DNA from: Brevibacillus brevis NBRC 100599
GTDB taxonomy: Bacteria; Bacillota; Bacilli; Brevibacillales; Brevibacillaceae
Direction: 5' to 3'
Length of the DNA stretch: 64,000 bases
Assembly: GCF_000010165.1 (NCBI RefSeq)
Contig: NC_012491.1
Coordinates: forward strand, 5,217,001-5,281,000
Shown: positions 17,253-26,931 of the stretch, one piece after another
Layout: each line of letters starts with the position of its first letter
Position numbering within the stretch: the first letter of the stretch is position 1
Translations under genes and position numbers: made by a program
Notes under the pieces: model-generated
What the model was told of the DNA's origin: nothing
Databases searched by the model: none
Seen by the model: the letters and a program-made list of their open reading frames with translations, nothing else

Positions 17253-20200
17253 CGGTCATACCTCCTTCTCCTGCCATCTGCTGCTCTGCCAGCATGCTCC
17301 ATATTTGCTTATTGTTCCATTTGGCAAGCTGTCGGTGCTCATTCCCGCCCGCATCTCCATCAAACTTGCATACCGGCTTGTACGAACAGTAATCACAAGC
17401 GGTCATCGTCCCGTTCGTGTACGGTTCGATCTGAATTTCCCCGTTGGTCATGCGCGTACTGATTTGCTTCACAGTATCGCGAACATAGGAGGTCAAAGCT
17501 TGGAATTGCTCGACTGTTGCCACGGATGATCGTGACGAAAGCGTTCCGTCCTTTTTGATTTCAAATGGCACCAGCTCTGACGCCCCTTGCTCTACATAGC
17601 CATCCATCATTCGTGCCAGCTCTGGGTCTGCGAGCATCAAGCCTTTCATGCGCAAACGCTTTGCCCGCTCCTTTGCCGCCTCGTCTGCCGTTAGCAAGCG
17701 TTTTGCCGTCACAAAAGGATCCGCTACCTGGTAGTAGAAAACGCCTCCCATTTCAGCTTTTTTCCCCAACCATTCCTCGGCATTTGCCACGACGACATCC
17801 AAATAGACAAGTAGTTGCAAATTCAGACCATTCCACACATCCGAGAGAGATAACTGCTTGGGACTGGACTTGTAGTCAATCACGCGCAGATACGGGACCT
17901 CACTATCCAGTGATTGGTCAACACGGTCAATCCGTCCGATTAACTGAAGCTCCACGCCATTTTCAAGCGTTAAAGCCAATCCAGGCAAATCTGAATTTGG
18001 CCCAAACGAAACCTCCAGCCCTACTGGGGCAAAACGGCTGCGCTTCGCATGCTCCCCAAGTACGTAAATCGCACGTCCAACGGCTCGCTTTAGCTTGCCG
18101 GACAAATAACGATACCGGGCTGTCCGCGTCAAAATACTGCTGCGAGTCGCAGGAACCAGTTCTTCTACAACCACGTTTGCCAGCTGCATGCTATTGTCTT
18201 CCGTCAGCTTGCTCCACTCCAGATTGTCTTCGTTCATTTTTTCAACGGCCCGCTTGAGTGAAGCGTGGAACAGCTCTCCCACATCGAACCGCTCAAGCTT
18301 GTACATCGTTCTCTCCGCCAATCTGAGACCGTGGGAAGAAAAATGCGAGAACGGACATGACTGGAACCGCTCCAGACGAGATACGCTCATTTTTAGTTGT
18401 TTGCCGTATAAGGTCGTGCTCGTTTCCAAATCCAGCTCCTGAGGTCGGTTGAAATAGCGCAAGCCGGACAAAAGCCACTGCTCCCGTTTGACATCGGGAG
18501 AAGCGCGAATATACCAGTCGTATACCTCCCACCAAAAGTCTGGCAGCTCTCCTGTTTTCTTCATCGATCGCAATAGCGTCAAAAGGTGGCGAAACACACG
18601 TCTCGGATGTCCGAGCAGGAATGCATCTGTCTCGTACTGCCCCGTCGGTTCATTGTAAAACACCTGATGCGGGATATCCGGTAGCACTTCCCGGATGCGG
18701 GTAAACACAGAGGAAGGCAACAGTGCCTTGCCCTCTTCATCTGCCAACGCACAGCTCAGGATCAGCCTCTCCGACGGTCTCGTCATCGCTTGGTACAGCA
18801 GGTAAGGCTCAGCCATCAGCTTTTGCTTTGCACTCGGTGCCAGAGACATGCCCATTTCAGCCAGTCGCTCACGTTCCGCCTCATCCAAAATTCCTTCTTC
18901 TTTTGGACGCAACGGAATAATGCCCTCGTTTACACCAAGCAAAAACAGAGCTTTGACATCCGGTTGACGGGAGCGCTCCATGGCCCCGATCAGCACCTGA
19001 TCCAGCGCCGGAGGAACGAGTCCCAATTCAATCGTCTCCAGACCGCTGTCGAGCACACGGGCAAATGTCGCCAGGTTCATGCTCTCGTCACCCATGACCT
19101 CCACGACCTGATCCATCAACTCGATCAATCCTGTCCATACTTGTCCGTGCACCTGTGCTGCATCGAGATCGCCGTCATTTTCCGCCTTTCGCTGCCAATG
19201 CTCCAGCTTGTTAGGCACATCCAGCGCGATCAGAAGGTTGTACAGGGCAAGCGTCATTTCCTGTACGTTTAGACCCGTTGCTTGCTTCATCTCTTTTTCA
19301 AAGGACAGGAGCGGCGCTGCGTATTTGCGTCTCAACTCATCGATTTGCGCGTCTTCCTCAGCGCCTGCCTGCCCGCGGAAATGCCAAGGAGATTCTTCTG
19401 CCCATTGATAGCCAAAGACACCATGAGCCAGCACGTAGTTTTCCAGGCGGTCGATTTCCTTCCGAGCTGTATGCTCATCGGTAATATCCAAAAGGAGCAG
19501 GTCTGTTTTCAAACAGCGGAAAACCGCGTCGTACCGCCACCTCGTAACAATGACCTCCAATGCCGATCGCACCAGCTCTACCAAGGGATGGTGCATGACG
19601 GAGCGCTTCTGGTCCAGGAAGTGCGGGATGCCGTATTCGGTAAACACAGCCGAAATCTCATCAGCGTACGTCCCGATTTCCCGAAGCAATATCGCCATAT
19701 CCTTCCAGCGATATCCCTCTTCTCTCGACAGAGTCAGGAGCTTCAAGGCCACAGCCTCTACCTCTGCCCGCCTGTTCACTGCTGAGAGCATTGTCACTTC
19801 GTCAGCACGTCCGGGCTGATCCGGGATCGGCGGGTCTCCCCATTGGAAATACACTTGCTCAACCTGACGCAGCCACGGACTGCTCTTGAATCGCTGTGCC
19901 TCGGTCAATAAAAGCGGCTTGGCGATGGATACACCCGATTCACGCGCCATCAGTGTCAAGGCTTGATACGTTCGCAGCGTAGGGTGAAAAAGCCCCAGTT
20001 CATCCACAGAGGCGTCACGTTCATTCGGGTCCAGCGTCAGCGCAATCGTCACTTGCTTGGCGTGCTGCATCAACTGCTCGATCAAGCGCAGCTCTTGATT
20101 CGTAAACCCGGTAAAGCCATCGATAAATATTTCAGCCTGCTTGATGTACATGGAATCACGCACCATCGTGGCCACTCGATTCAGGATGTCGTCCGCATCA

Positions 20201-20718
20201 CAATACCCCTCTGACAAGTAAGCCTCGTACGCATTCATAATCAAGCGAAGGTCATGTATTTTTTGATTGAGATTGGCTCCTCCCCATTCCACATTCTCGG
20301 AATGGGTGAAGGATACCCCATACGATTTGCACTCGCTAATCAAGCGACCGAGCTGAGCAGCAAACCCAGGCTGTGTCGCCGAACGCCCGAATACGTTCAG
20401 CTCCTCCTTGTGCCGCTCCAAAAGCATGCGCAAAACCATATGCTTACCCAGATCGTCGACAGGCACGGTAGTCAGATCGCCCAGCTCCTGCATGAGCCTG
20501 TGAGCCAATCTACCGAAGCTGAGCACTTGCGTCCCTATCACACCGCCCAGCTCTGGCAGTGTAGCGAGAGCATACTCTTCCTGAAAGCTTGCCTGTTCCG
20601 GCACGAGCAGAATCATAGGCGAACCCAACGGCTTTTCCCGCAGCCGGGCTTGCATCTGCCGATGAATCGATTCTGTCTTCCCCGTCCCTGCCCGTCCCAG
20701 TATAAATTGGACTGCCAT
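17221..20718 (-). CDS. addB: ATP-dependent helicase/deoxyribonuclease subunit B
   Basis: AddB partner of AddA: a helicase-like fold with a second RecB-family nuclease and an iron-sulfur cluster. Seen in 1165 residues: the Walker A motif GRAGTGKTES (~8-17); a Cys in SCPFSHFSSHGL (~805); the nuclease motif with VIDYKSS; and C-terminal cluster cysteines CDYCSYKPVCKF (Cys ~1108, 1111, 1117). These four Cys are the [4Fe-4S] ligands known from B. subtilis AddB. It starts 15 bp after the sbcC stop and runs into addA. Full length for the family. Confidence 0.97.
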   Translation of the reverse strand: MAVQFILGRAGTGKTESIHRQMQARLREKPLGSPMILLVPEQASFQEEYALATLPELGGVIGTQVLSFGRLAHRLMQELGDLTTVPVDDLGKHMVLRMLLERHKEELNVFGRSATQPGFAAQLGRLISECKSYGVSFTHSENVEWGGANLNQKIHDLRLIMNAYEAYLSEGYCDADDILNRVATMVRDSMYIKQAEIFIDGFTGFTNQELRLIEQLMQHAKQVTIALTLDPNERDASVDELGLFHPTLRTYQALTLMARESGVSIAKPLLLTEAQRFKSSPWLRQVEQVYFQWGDPPIPDQPGRADEVTMLSAVNRRAEVEAVALKLLTLSREEGYRWKDMAILLREIGTYADEISAVFTEYGIPHFLDQKRSVMHHPLVELVRSALEVIVTRWRYDAVFRCLKTDLLLLDITDEHTARKEIDRLENYVLAHGVFGYQWAEESPWHFRGQAGAEEDAQIDELRRKYAAPLLSFEKEMKQATGLNVQEMTLALYNLLIALDVPNKLEHWQRKAENDGDLDAAQVHGQVWTGLIELMDQVVEVMGDESMNLATFARVLDSGLETIELGLVPPALDQVLIGAMERSRQPDVKALFLLGVNEGIIPLRPKEEGILDEAERERLAEMGMSLAPSAKQKLMAEPYLLYQAMTRPSERLILSCALADEEGKALLPSSVFTRIREVLPDIPHQVFYNEPTGQYETDAFLLGHPRRVFRHLLTLLRSMKKTGELPDFWWEVYDWYIRASPDVKREQWLLSGLRYFNRPQELDLETSTTLYGKQLKMSVSRLERFQSCPFSHFSSHGLRLAERTMYKLERFDVGELFHASLKRAVEKMNEDNLEWSKLTEDNSMQLANVVVEELVPATRSSILTRTARYRYLSGKLKRAVGRAIYVLGEHAKRSRFAPVGLEVSFGPNSDLPGLALTLENGVELQLIGRIDRVDQSLDSEVPYLRVIDYKSSPKQLSLSDVWNGLNLQLLVYLDVVVANAEEWLGKKAEMGGVFYYQVADPFVTAKRLLTADEAAKERAKRLRMKGLMLADPELARMMDGYVEQGASELVPFEIKKDGTLSSRSSVATVEQFQALTSYVRDTVKQISTRMTNGEIQIEPYTNGTMTACDYCSYKPVCKFDGDAGGNEHRQLAKWNNKQIWSMLAEQQMAGEGGMTDGGSTIAGQA

Positions 20719-20733
20719 GATTTTTCCCCTTCC

Positions 20734-23700
20734 CTACTCCATTTCCAGATGCAGCATGCTTCCTTTTCCCATCGGTTCTGCTGGTGTCACGACCAGACGA
20801 CGCGGCATGCGCACACGTATTTCCGGGACGTGGCTAATGACTCCGATGGTGAAATCGTCCATGCGCAGTCGCTCGAGCGCATCCATAACGACTTCCAAAA
20901 GCTCCGGATCGAGTGTTCCAAAGCCTTCGTCCAGGAAGAAAAACTCCAGGCGTCCGCCACGCATTTGAATCTCCATCGACAGGGCAAGAGCCAGCGACAA
21001 GGAGGTTAGGAATGTTTCCCCGCCAGACAATGTGCTAACTGGACGGCGCATTCCACCAGCTCCCTCATCCCGCAAAACAAATTCGCCCTCGTCGCCGATT
21101 TCCAGTCCGTAACGATTGGCGGTCATCCGCTTCAGGTGATAGGAAGCGTCTCTTGCGATTGATACCAGTTTTTCCTCCGCAATGAACTGGACAAACGCCT
21201 TAGCTTCAAACAATTTTTTTAACTCTTCCAAGCGGCTCTGTTCATCCTGCTGCTGTAACATCTCTTTGTGAAGCTCTTGCCATTTGTCATGATTTTTTTC
21301 CATGCGATCCACATGCTCTTTGGCGACAGCGACTTGCTTTTGAGCCTCCTGGAAGGCTTGCTCCCATTGATCCCACGCCTCTTTTGCGGTGGTGAGCTCT
21401 TCCTGCGTAAACGAACGGCCTGCTATAGCTTGTTGCAGCCGTTCTTCCTCATAACGAAGCTGCCCTGCGATTCTCGTGTAAGCCTCGACTTGCTCCTGTG
21501 CCTGTGGCAATTGCTCGCGCTCTGCGTACCGTTCCCGTACATACTCGACAGTGCCGAGACCTGTTTCCTGCAAGCCTTGGTACAAGGTCTCGTGAGCTTC
21601 CGTGCGTTGCCGCGTGAGGATCGCCAGCGTCTCCGAATACTTGACCAAATTGTTTTGCACCGTTTCCCGCGCTTCGGAGGTCTCTTTGCGCTTTGTCTCT
21701 GCCAGCGTGACTGCCTGACGTAAGCCGAGGAGAGAATCCTCTACCCTCATCAAACATTCCTGCGCAGTAAGTCCTCCCGTACGCTCCAGCCATTGAGCAT
21801 GCTTTTGTTCCCACATGCGCTTTCTATCTTCCAGCTTTTCCTTCAGCGCCGCTTCCCGTGATTTTCCCTCTACCTTGCGCGACTTGGCGGCTTCTACCTG
21901 CATCATCAGCTTTCCGCGCAACGCTTCTTTCTCTGATCGCACCTGCTGCAATTCTGCCAAACGGCGATCTGATTTTCCGATTTCCTCGTACCGCAGTTCG
22001 ATTTCCTCAATGGGAAGCTCATTGCGCTTCGCGTCCAGCTCTTCTCTGGATTGCTTTTCTTGCATGGATGCAGCGTCCAGACGCGCTTTATTGTCATGGA
22101 TCACCTTCTGTGCCTGTTCGAGCAACAGCGAGCTCCGCTCCATCAAGCGTTTCTTTTCCGCTTCTTCCTCACGCAAGGCCTCCAGCTGCTGCTGTAATTG
22201 CTCACGCTCTGCTTTTAGCCGCTCTCTTTCCGCTTGCTTGGCAATCAGTTCTTTTTCCTCGCGCTGATAGACGGCGATCAGCTCTTCAAAAGAATCCACG
22301 ATCCAAGGCTGTCCGTACCCGCTGCACTCTGCCTTGATCGCTTCCAAGCGCGCGTCCAGCTGTTCCTGTTCAGCCTTTACGCTTGCAAGGCGCTCATCAA
22401 AAGCAGCAAGCGCTCCCTTTGCTGCCAACCAAGCTTCCTTGGTCTTGCCTGCTTCTTGTTCAGCCGCACGCACTGCCTCTTCTGACGCTTTGATTCGAGC
22501 ACGCAGGCCATCACCCTCTGTTCCCGCTTCAGATGCTTTTGGATGGTTCTGGTGGCCGTGTGGGTGGTGTTCGGAACCACATACCGGGCACTCCTTGCCT
22601 TCCTCTAAACGTTCGCGCAAAAATCGCGCCATATTTTCCTGCTGCCAGCGTTCCCAGTCCTGGCGCAGCTCATCTCGTTGGGCCAGTTGACTCTTCACAA
22701 GTGCTTCGCTTGCCTCTACCGCCCGAGTCAGCTCTTGATTGTGCTCCTCCAACTGCTTACGCTCCTGGACGATATGTTGCGACTTCTCCTGCCAGGCTGA
22801 GAAAGCCTGCAATACTTCCCGCCACTGGCGACCTACCTGCTTCATATCTGCCAGGACATTTCTTGCTTTCTCCCATTCAGCTTCGCTCATCAAAGCCGAG
22901 TCGGCTGGTGCTGCCAGCTCTTCTCTTTTTTGTGCCAAACGATTCGCACAAGCTTCCCAACTGCGTTTGTGCTCATCGGCAGTATGGGTTGCCGCCTGAA
23001 TTTGCTGCTGTGCTGTGAGTTGTTCTTTTTCCAGCTCACGCGCCTTGGCATAGTCCCGCTCCCACTGCTGCTTCGCTTCCCTGGCTGCTCCTATTTGCGC
23101 TCGCCATTCGGGAGAGATCGTGACCTGCTTCATCTGTTCTTGCAGTTCCGCCCACGCAAGCTCCCAGTTTTTTAAGTCGGCCTCATCCTTTTCCAGCTGT
23201 TGTTCTATGTTGGTCAAGGCGACTGACACTTCGTTCCATTCACGTTCCAGACCTGTCCACTCTTCCCGGATCGCCTTTAGCTCCTCTTCCCACTCCTGTG
23301 CCTGTACCAGCCTGCCCTTTTGCTGAATCAGTAACGGCTCCTGTACAGCCAACTCGGCTTGAACCTTCTGATACGCTTGCTCTGCCTCCTCTACAGCCAA
23401 ACGTGCGCTCTCCTGTTGCTCGCGGCTGCGTTCCAATCCCGCACCGGTCGCATGCCATTCCTGATCCAAGCGCTCATATTGCTGGAGTAATGGCCACAGT
23501 CGAATACTCGACTCCCACTCGCGAATCTTTGCAGTGAGAGCTGCCATTTCCGCTTCATTTGCTCCCTGCTGCTTTAGTTGCGCCTGGACGTGCAATAGCT
23601 CCTGATGCCATTGGTTAAGCTCCTCCAGCTCCTTGAGCTTCCCTGCCAGCTCCTGTTTTTGCTGGGTGAATTCCTGCTCTTTTTGCGCAGCTTCCTCCCA

Positions 23701-24384
23701 CGTTTGTCTTGCCAGCTCTAAGGCTTCCGGACCTGCGTCACCCAGTGCTGCACTCGCCAGCTGCAAGCGATGCATCTGTTCCTTGACCTGCTCCAATGCG
23801 TGCCGTACGCGTTCACTCAGCTTTTCCCCATATATATGTAGGCGGAACATTCGTTGCAGCATTTCATTGCGTTCACTGCCCTTCAGCGTCAAAAAGCGAG
23901 AAAATTGACCTTGTGGCAAAACGACCGCCCGGGTAAAGTCCTGCAAAGTGAGACCAATCAGTGCCTCAATCGCAGCTGTCGCAGAAGTGGCTTTGGACTC
24001 CAATACGACATCCGGCTCTCCGGTCAAGGCTCCCGACTGAATCAGCCTCACTTCTGGTTGTCGCTTGTTCCCCTTTTTATCCAAACCAAATTCCCGTTCC
24101 ACCGTATATTGCTTGCGCTCATCGCCAGTACCCAGCTCAAAGGTAAAGGAAACGAAAACGCGCTGCTCCAGTTGGTTCAGCACTTCTTTTGGGTGATTAC
24201 CCCCGCCCAGCCGGACGACCTGCCCGTACAACGCAAGCGTGATGGCATCCAGAATCGTCGATTTCCCGCTTCCAGTCGGGCCAAATATCCCAAACAGTCC
24301 CGCCTGACATAGCACTTCGAAATCGACCTCTTGCATTTCTCGGTAGCTGTGCATCCCTGCCAGCTTCAATCGTATCGGTCTCAC
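20734..24384 (-). CDS. sbcC: Exonuclease subunit SbcC (Rad50-like)
   Basis: SMC-like ATPase of the SbcCD nuclease, which opens hairpins and DNA ends. The 1216-residue product has Walker A GPTGSGKS (~35-42), long coiled coils rich in Glu/Gln, the zinc-hook CPVCG (~585), the ABC signature STLSGGETFLTSLSLALALS, and Walker B FFFLDEGFGTLD near the C-terminus. The start is GTG 24384, overlapping the sbcD stop (GTGA). The shadow in the opposite frames is long because of the biased Glu/Gln composition. In this operon SbcCD and AddAB are made together. The ability to cleave hairpin DNA is notable next to the hairpin repeat elements. Confidence 0.96.
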   Translation of the reverse strand: MRPIRLKLAGMHSYREMQEVDFEVLCQAGLFGIFGPTGSGKSTILDAITLALYGQVVRLGGGNHPKEVLNQLEQRVFVSFTFELGTGDERKQYTVEREFGLDKKGNKRQPEVRLIQSGALTGEPDVVLESKATSATAAIEALIGLTLQDFTRAVVLPQGQFSRFLTLKGSERNEMLQRMFRLHIYGEKLSERVRHALEQVKEQMHRLQLASAALGDAGPEALELARQTWEEAAQKEQEFTQQKQELAGKLKELEELNQWHQELLHVQAQLKQQGANEAEMAALTAKIREWESSIRLWPLLQQYERLDQEWHATGAGLERSREQQESARLAVEEAEQAYQKVQAELAVQEPLLIQQKGRLVQAQEWEEELKAIREEWTGLEREWNEVSVALTNIEQQLEKDEADLKNWELAWAELQEQMKQVTISPEWRAQIGAAREAKQQWERDYAKARELEKEQLTAQQQIQAATHTADEHKRSWEACANRLAQKREELAAPADSALMSEAEWEKARNVLADMKQVGRQWREVLQAFSAWQEKSQHIVQERKQLEEHNQELTRAVEASEALVKSQLAQRDELRQDWERWQQENMARFLRERLEEGKECPVCGSEHHPHGHQNHPKASEAGTEGDGLRARIKASEEAVRAAEQEAGKTKEAWLAAKGALAAFDERLASVKAEQEQLDARLEAIKAECSGYGQPWIVDSFEELIAVYQREEKELIAKQAERERLKAEREQLQQQLEALREEEAEKKRLMERSSLLLEQAQKVIHDNKARLDAASMQEKQSREELDAKRNELPIEEIELRYEEIGKSDRRLAELQQVRSEKEALRGKLMMQVEAAKSRKVEGKSREAALKEKLEDRKRMWEQKHAQWLERTGGLTAQECLMRVEDSLLGLRQAVTLAETKRKETSEARETVQNNLVKYSETLAILTRQRTEAHETLYQGLQETGLGTVEYVRERYAEREQLPQAQEQVEAYTRIAGQLRYEEERLQQAIAGRSFTQEELTTAKEAWDQWEQAFQEAQKQVAVAKEHVDRMEKNHDKWQELHKEMLQQQDEQSRLEELKKLFEAKAFVQFIAEEKLVSIARDASYHLKRMTANRYGLEIGDEGEFVLRDEGAGGMRRPVSTLSGGETFLTSLSLALALSMEIQMRGGRLEFFFLDEGFGTLDPELLEVVMDALERLRMDDFTIGVISHVPEIRVRMPRRLVVTPAEPMGKGSMLHLEME

Positions 24385-25622
24385 TCTTCTTCCCCCTCTC
24401 CTCCGGTTTCTGCCAATAGACGTTGGAACAAGGCCACGAGCTGCTCATCCGGCTCTGCTCCCCGTCTTCGTTCGTAGAAGCGCTTGAACAATTGATCGGA
24501 CGAAAGCTCTGTCAGCTCGACCCGCTGTTCCTCTTCCTCCTCACGCTCTTCCCTCACGACAACACGCTGTATTTTCAAGAAATCATCCGATAGCTTGCGG
24601 ACACGCTGAAATTCTGCCGGGTCGATCACGCCAGACACATGCAGCTCCAAGTCAATCCACGCCCCTGCATCGCGTCCCTCTTCCAACCAGCGCTCTACTT
24701 GCTCGATTCCCTCTGTTGCCCTCCAACGTGCCAATGGCCGTGCGCTCGTCAAATAAATGATCTCCTCACGTACTTCTTGCCCTGGCTCCACCTCGACCAG
24801 TACGACTGCCTTGCTCTGGCCTGCTTCAGAAAAGCTGTACGAAATCGGTGAGCCACTGTAACGCACCAATGGCTTGTCACTGAGCTTTTGTAGTCGATGA
24901 AGATGGCCGAGTGCCACATAATCAGCGTTCTTCGGAAAAGCCTGCGGCGATACAGTCAACGCTCCCCCAATTTGAATCGGACGTTCGGAATCCGTTTCTT
25001 TACCGCCCATGACAAACAAGTGACTCGTGACCAGATTGACCGTATCCTCGCGAAAATGAACAGACAGATCGGCAAGCAATTGTGCAATGCGCTCGGAAAA
25101 AGCAAGCTGCATCTGCTCCTGGGTAAAGCTTTCGCTCAACAGCTCCTTTAATCGCGATTCAGAAGGATATGGCAATGCCAAAATGATCGCATTCGCAGCG
25201 CAACCAGGAATCTTCATTTCCAGCCAAGAAGGCCCTCCCTGCACAATTTGCACGCGATCAGCCGATGCTTCCTGTGTCAGCAATGGCGCTTCCTTCGGCA
25301 ACCCCAACAAAACGATCCCGTGCTTTGTGGCAAGCGGCGCTGCTGCCCGCACCCGCTCAGGCTGGTCATGGTTCCCGGCGATCACGACAACACCTCTCCT
25401 GCCTTCCGAAGACAAGCGCTCCAATGCATCATAAAAAAGCTCTTCCGCCCAAGCAGGCGGATTGACCGAGTCGTACACATCCCCAGCAATGAGCACCAAG
25501 TCCACTTCCCGCTCATCCGCTATGTGACAAAGCTCGTCCACAAACGCCGCTTGCTCAATGCGGCGATCCCGCCCTTCCAGTTGCCGCCCGAAATGCCAAT
25601 CGGCTGTATGTAATATCCGCAT
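24381..25622 (-). CDS. sbcD: Exonuclease subunit SbcD (Mre11-like)
   Basis: Metallophosphoesterase nuclease partner of SbcC. The 413-residue protein begins MRILHTADWHFGRQLEGRDR, the D-x-H motif of Mre11 enzymes, and continues with LVLIAGDVYDSVNPP, VVIAGNHDQPERV and DYVALGHLHRLQ, the conserved metal-binding motifs. ATG 25622 gives the canonical N-terminus; GTG 25634 is in frame but its RBS spacing is too short. It is the first gene of the sbcD-sbcC-addB-addA operon. The upstream minus-strand sequence has TACAAT as a possible -10 box. Confidence 0.96.
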   Translation of the reverse strand: MRILHTADWHFGRQLEGRDRRIEQAAFVDELCHIADEREVDLVLIAGDVYDSVNPPAWAEELFYDALERLSSEGRRGVVVIAGNHDQPERVRAAAPLATKHGIVLLGLPKEAPLLTQEASADRVQIVQGGPSWLEMKIPGCAANAIILALPYPSESRLKELLSESFTQEQMQLAFSERIAQLLADLSVHFREDTVNLVTSHLFVMGGKETDSERPIQIGGALTVSPQAFPKNADYVALGHLHRLQKLSDKPLVRYSGSPISYSFSEAGQSKAVVLVEVEPGQEVREEIIYLTSARPLARWRATEGIEQVERWLEEGRDAGAWIDLELHVSGVIDPAEFQRVRKLSDDFLKIQRVVVREEREEEEEQRVELTELSSDQLFKRFYERRRGAEPDEQLVALFQRLLAETGGEGEEE

Positions 25623-25794
25623 AGCTACTATCACTCTCCACGATCATGTGTTTGCTTTTCATTGTAACAAAAGACAGCGCTGTTCGCGGTTGAAATTTAC
25701 TCCACTTCTCCGTAACTTTTGCTCCTGACTGCTCGTCTTCCAACTGAAAGGGTCATGATTGATCGATCTCATCCCGGAAAGGAGCTCGTTACCG

Positions 25795-26544
25795 TTGCCT
25801 AATTCCCGCCTGTTTCTCAACCTGACAGTAGGACTTGCCGCCTCTAGCCTCGTCCTCACTGCCCCCTCTTCCCTTGATTCCAAGGCGCCTACCAAGACCC
25901 AAGTATTGGATTGGATTAACAAGCAAGCCAAAGCCCCAGTTGTTACCGACAACTTTGATTTTGAGCTCGTCAATCTCGATGATGATCCAGAACCAGAAAT
26001 TGTCGCTAAGCATAACGGCAGCGTACATATCGGTAACTTTTACATTTTGGATCAAAAGCCAGATCGTACATATGCCCTTATCGCGGAAGAGCAATGGAAT
26101 CCACCGCGCCTGCAATTGGACCATTGGGACTATACCCGTGAAGTAAATTCCTCTGAGATCGACAAGAACGCGGAAGATGAACCACGTCTGCTCGCAGGAA
26201 AACGGGTTTTTGAAACAGTCCAGCACACTGGCGTATCAGGTGTATCAGTATACGAGGCGAATCTGTGGTATTTGGACAAAGGTCGTCTGGTCAAAGCATG
26301 GGAAGGGCTGCTGCGGGAAACGGTTTCAGTGCCGGGTGGTCAACTTTTCCGGACTGTCGGCAGTTATCAAATCGTACATAATGACGAAGTAAAACCATTG
26401 CTCTACCACTGGCAAACGAAGCAGGAGCTAAACCCGGATACAGGTGAACTACTGCCGGGCAAGCCTGAGACTACTTTGCAAATGTATCGTTGGGAAAATG
26501 GTGTTTTTGTTCCATTGAATGTTGAAAAACCGTCTGGGCAATAG
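25795..26544 (+). CDS. Exported protein of unknown function
   Basis: 249 residues from TTG 25795, chosen because AAAGGAG lies 10 nt upstream; an in-frame TTG at 25759 would add 12 residues. The N-terminus (NSRLFLNLTVGLAASSLVLTA) looks like a signal peptide without a lipobox Cys. The mature part contains DFELVNLDDDPEPEIVAKHN, an FG-GAP/VCBS-like 'DLDGDGxPE' phrase as in secreted proteins that report on a stored quantity, then two aromatic-rich strands. I do not recognise the family. It is divergent from sbcD and convergent with ctaA, with repeat element B between. The codon use looks like its neighbours. Confidence 0.7.
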   Translation: MPNSRLFLNLTVGLAASSLVLTAPSSLDSKAPTKTQVLDWINKQAKAPVVTDNFDFELVNLDDDPEPEIVAKHNGSVHIGNFYILDQKPDRTYALIAEEQWNPPRLQLDHWDYTREVNSSEIDKNAEDEPRLLAGKRVFETVQHTGVSGVSVYEANLWYLDKGRLVKAWEGLLRETVSVPGGQLFRTVGSYQIVHNDEVKPLLYHWQTKQELNPDTGELLPGKPETTLQMYRWENGVFVPLNVEKPSGQ

Positions 26545-26585
26545 CCTGACGGTTCGGTATGTAAATGCGTTGTCTTCTATCCGTT

Positions 26586-26878
26586 GTAGTGGGGAGAAGT
26601 CCTGCCACATGTTCTCCAGTCGCCTTTTTCCTCTCTGCGTTCGGGCGGTCTCCTTCCGAACATGCGACAGGACTTCCAACAGCTGTGTATCTGAGCCGAT
26701 GCTTTTACATCATTGTGAGAGCAGGACAAGAAGTTCTTTGAATCCACTCACAGATTGTTTTATCAAAAGCTCGTCGGAAGAAGTGCATTTCCAGTCCAAG
26801 CGCCTCTGGAGCCCTACCCAGCTATGAAATAAATGGAGGCCGAAGCGTAGACTGGAAATGGACTTCTTCCCCCACCGC
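26586..26878. repeat. Large hairpin repeat element, copy B (module 2 interior deleted)
   Basis: Module 1 is complete: arms 26597-26614 (AAGTCCTGCCACATGTTC) and 26658-26675 (GAACATGCGACAGGACTT) around a loop sharing GCGTTCGGGCGGTCTCCTTC with copy C. Module 2 keeps its outer arms (26776-26796 and 26850-26870) but the inner hairpin is missing between AAATGGA and GGCCGAAGCG. The element ends 17 bp from the ctaA terminator. It occupies most of the gap between the convergent genes ending at 26544 and 26932. Confidence 0.8.
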
Positions 26879-26887
26879 AGCCACTTA

Positions 26888-26926
26888 TAAAAAAAGCTGC
26901 CCTCCTCGAATCAGGAGCGCAGCTTT
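26888..26926 (-). terminator. Intrinsic terminator of ctaA
   Basis: Minus strand: AAGCTGCGCTCCT-GATTCG-AGGAGGGCAGCTT followed by a T run; a 13-bp stem with one mismatch, 5 bp beyond the ctaA stop. Confidence 0.9.
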
Positions 26927-26931
26927 TCCTC

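Noticed and set aside
20254..24312. Long plus-strand frames opposite sbcC and addB
   Set aside because: They mirror the Glu/Gln-biased coiled coil and have no independent domain or RBS.
25640..25740. LexA box upstream of sbcD (CGAACAGCGCTGTC)
   Set aside because: One half matches but the other half agrees at only about one position.
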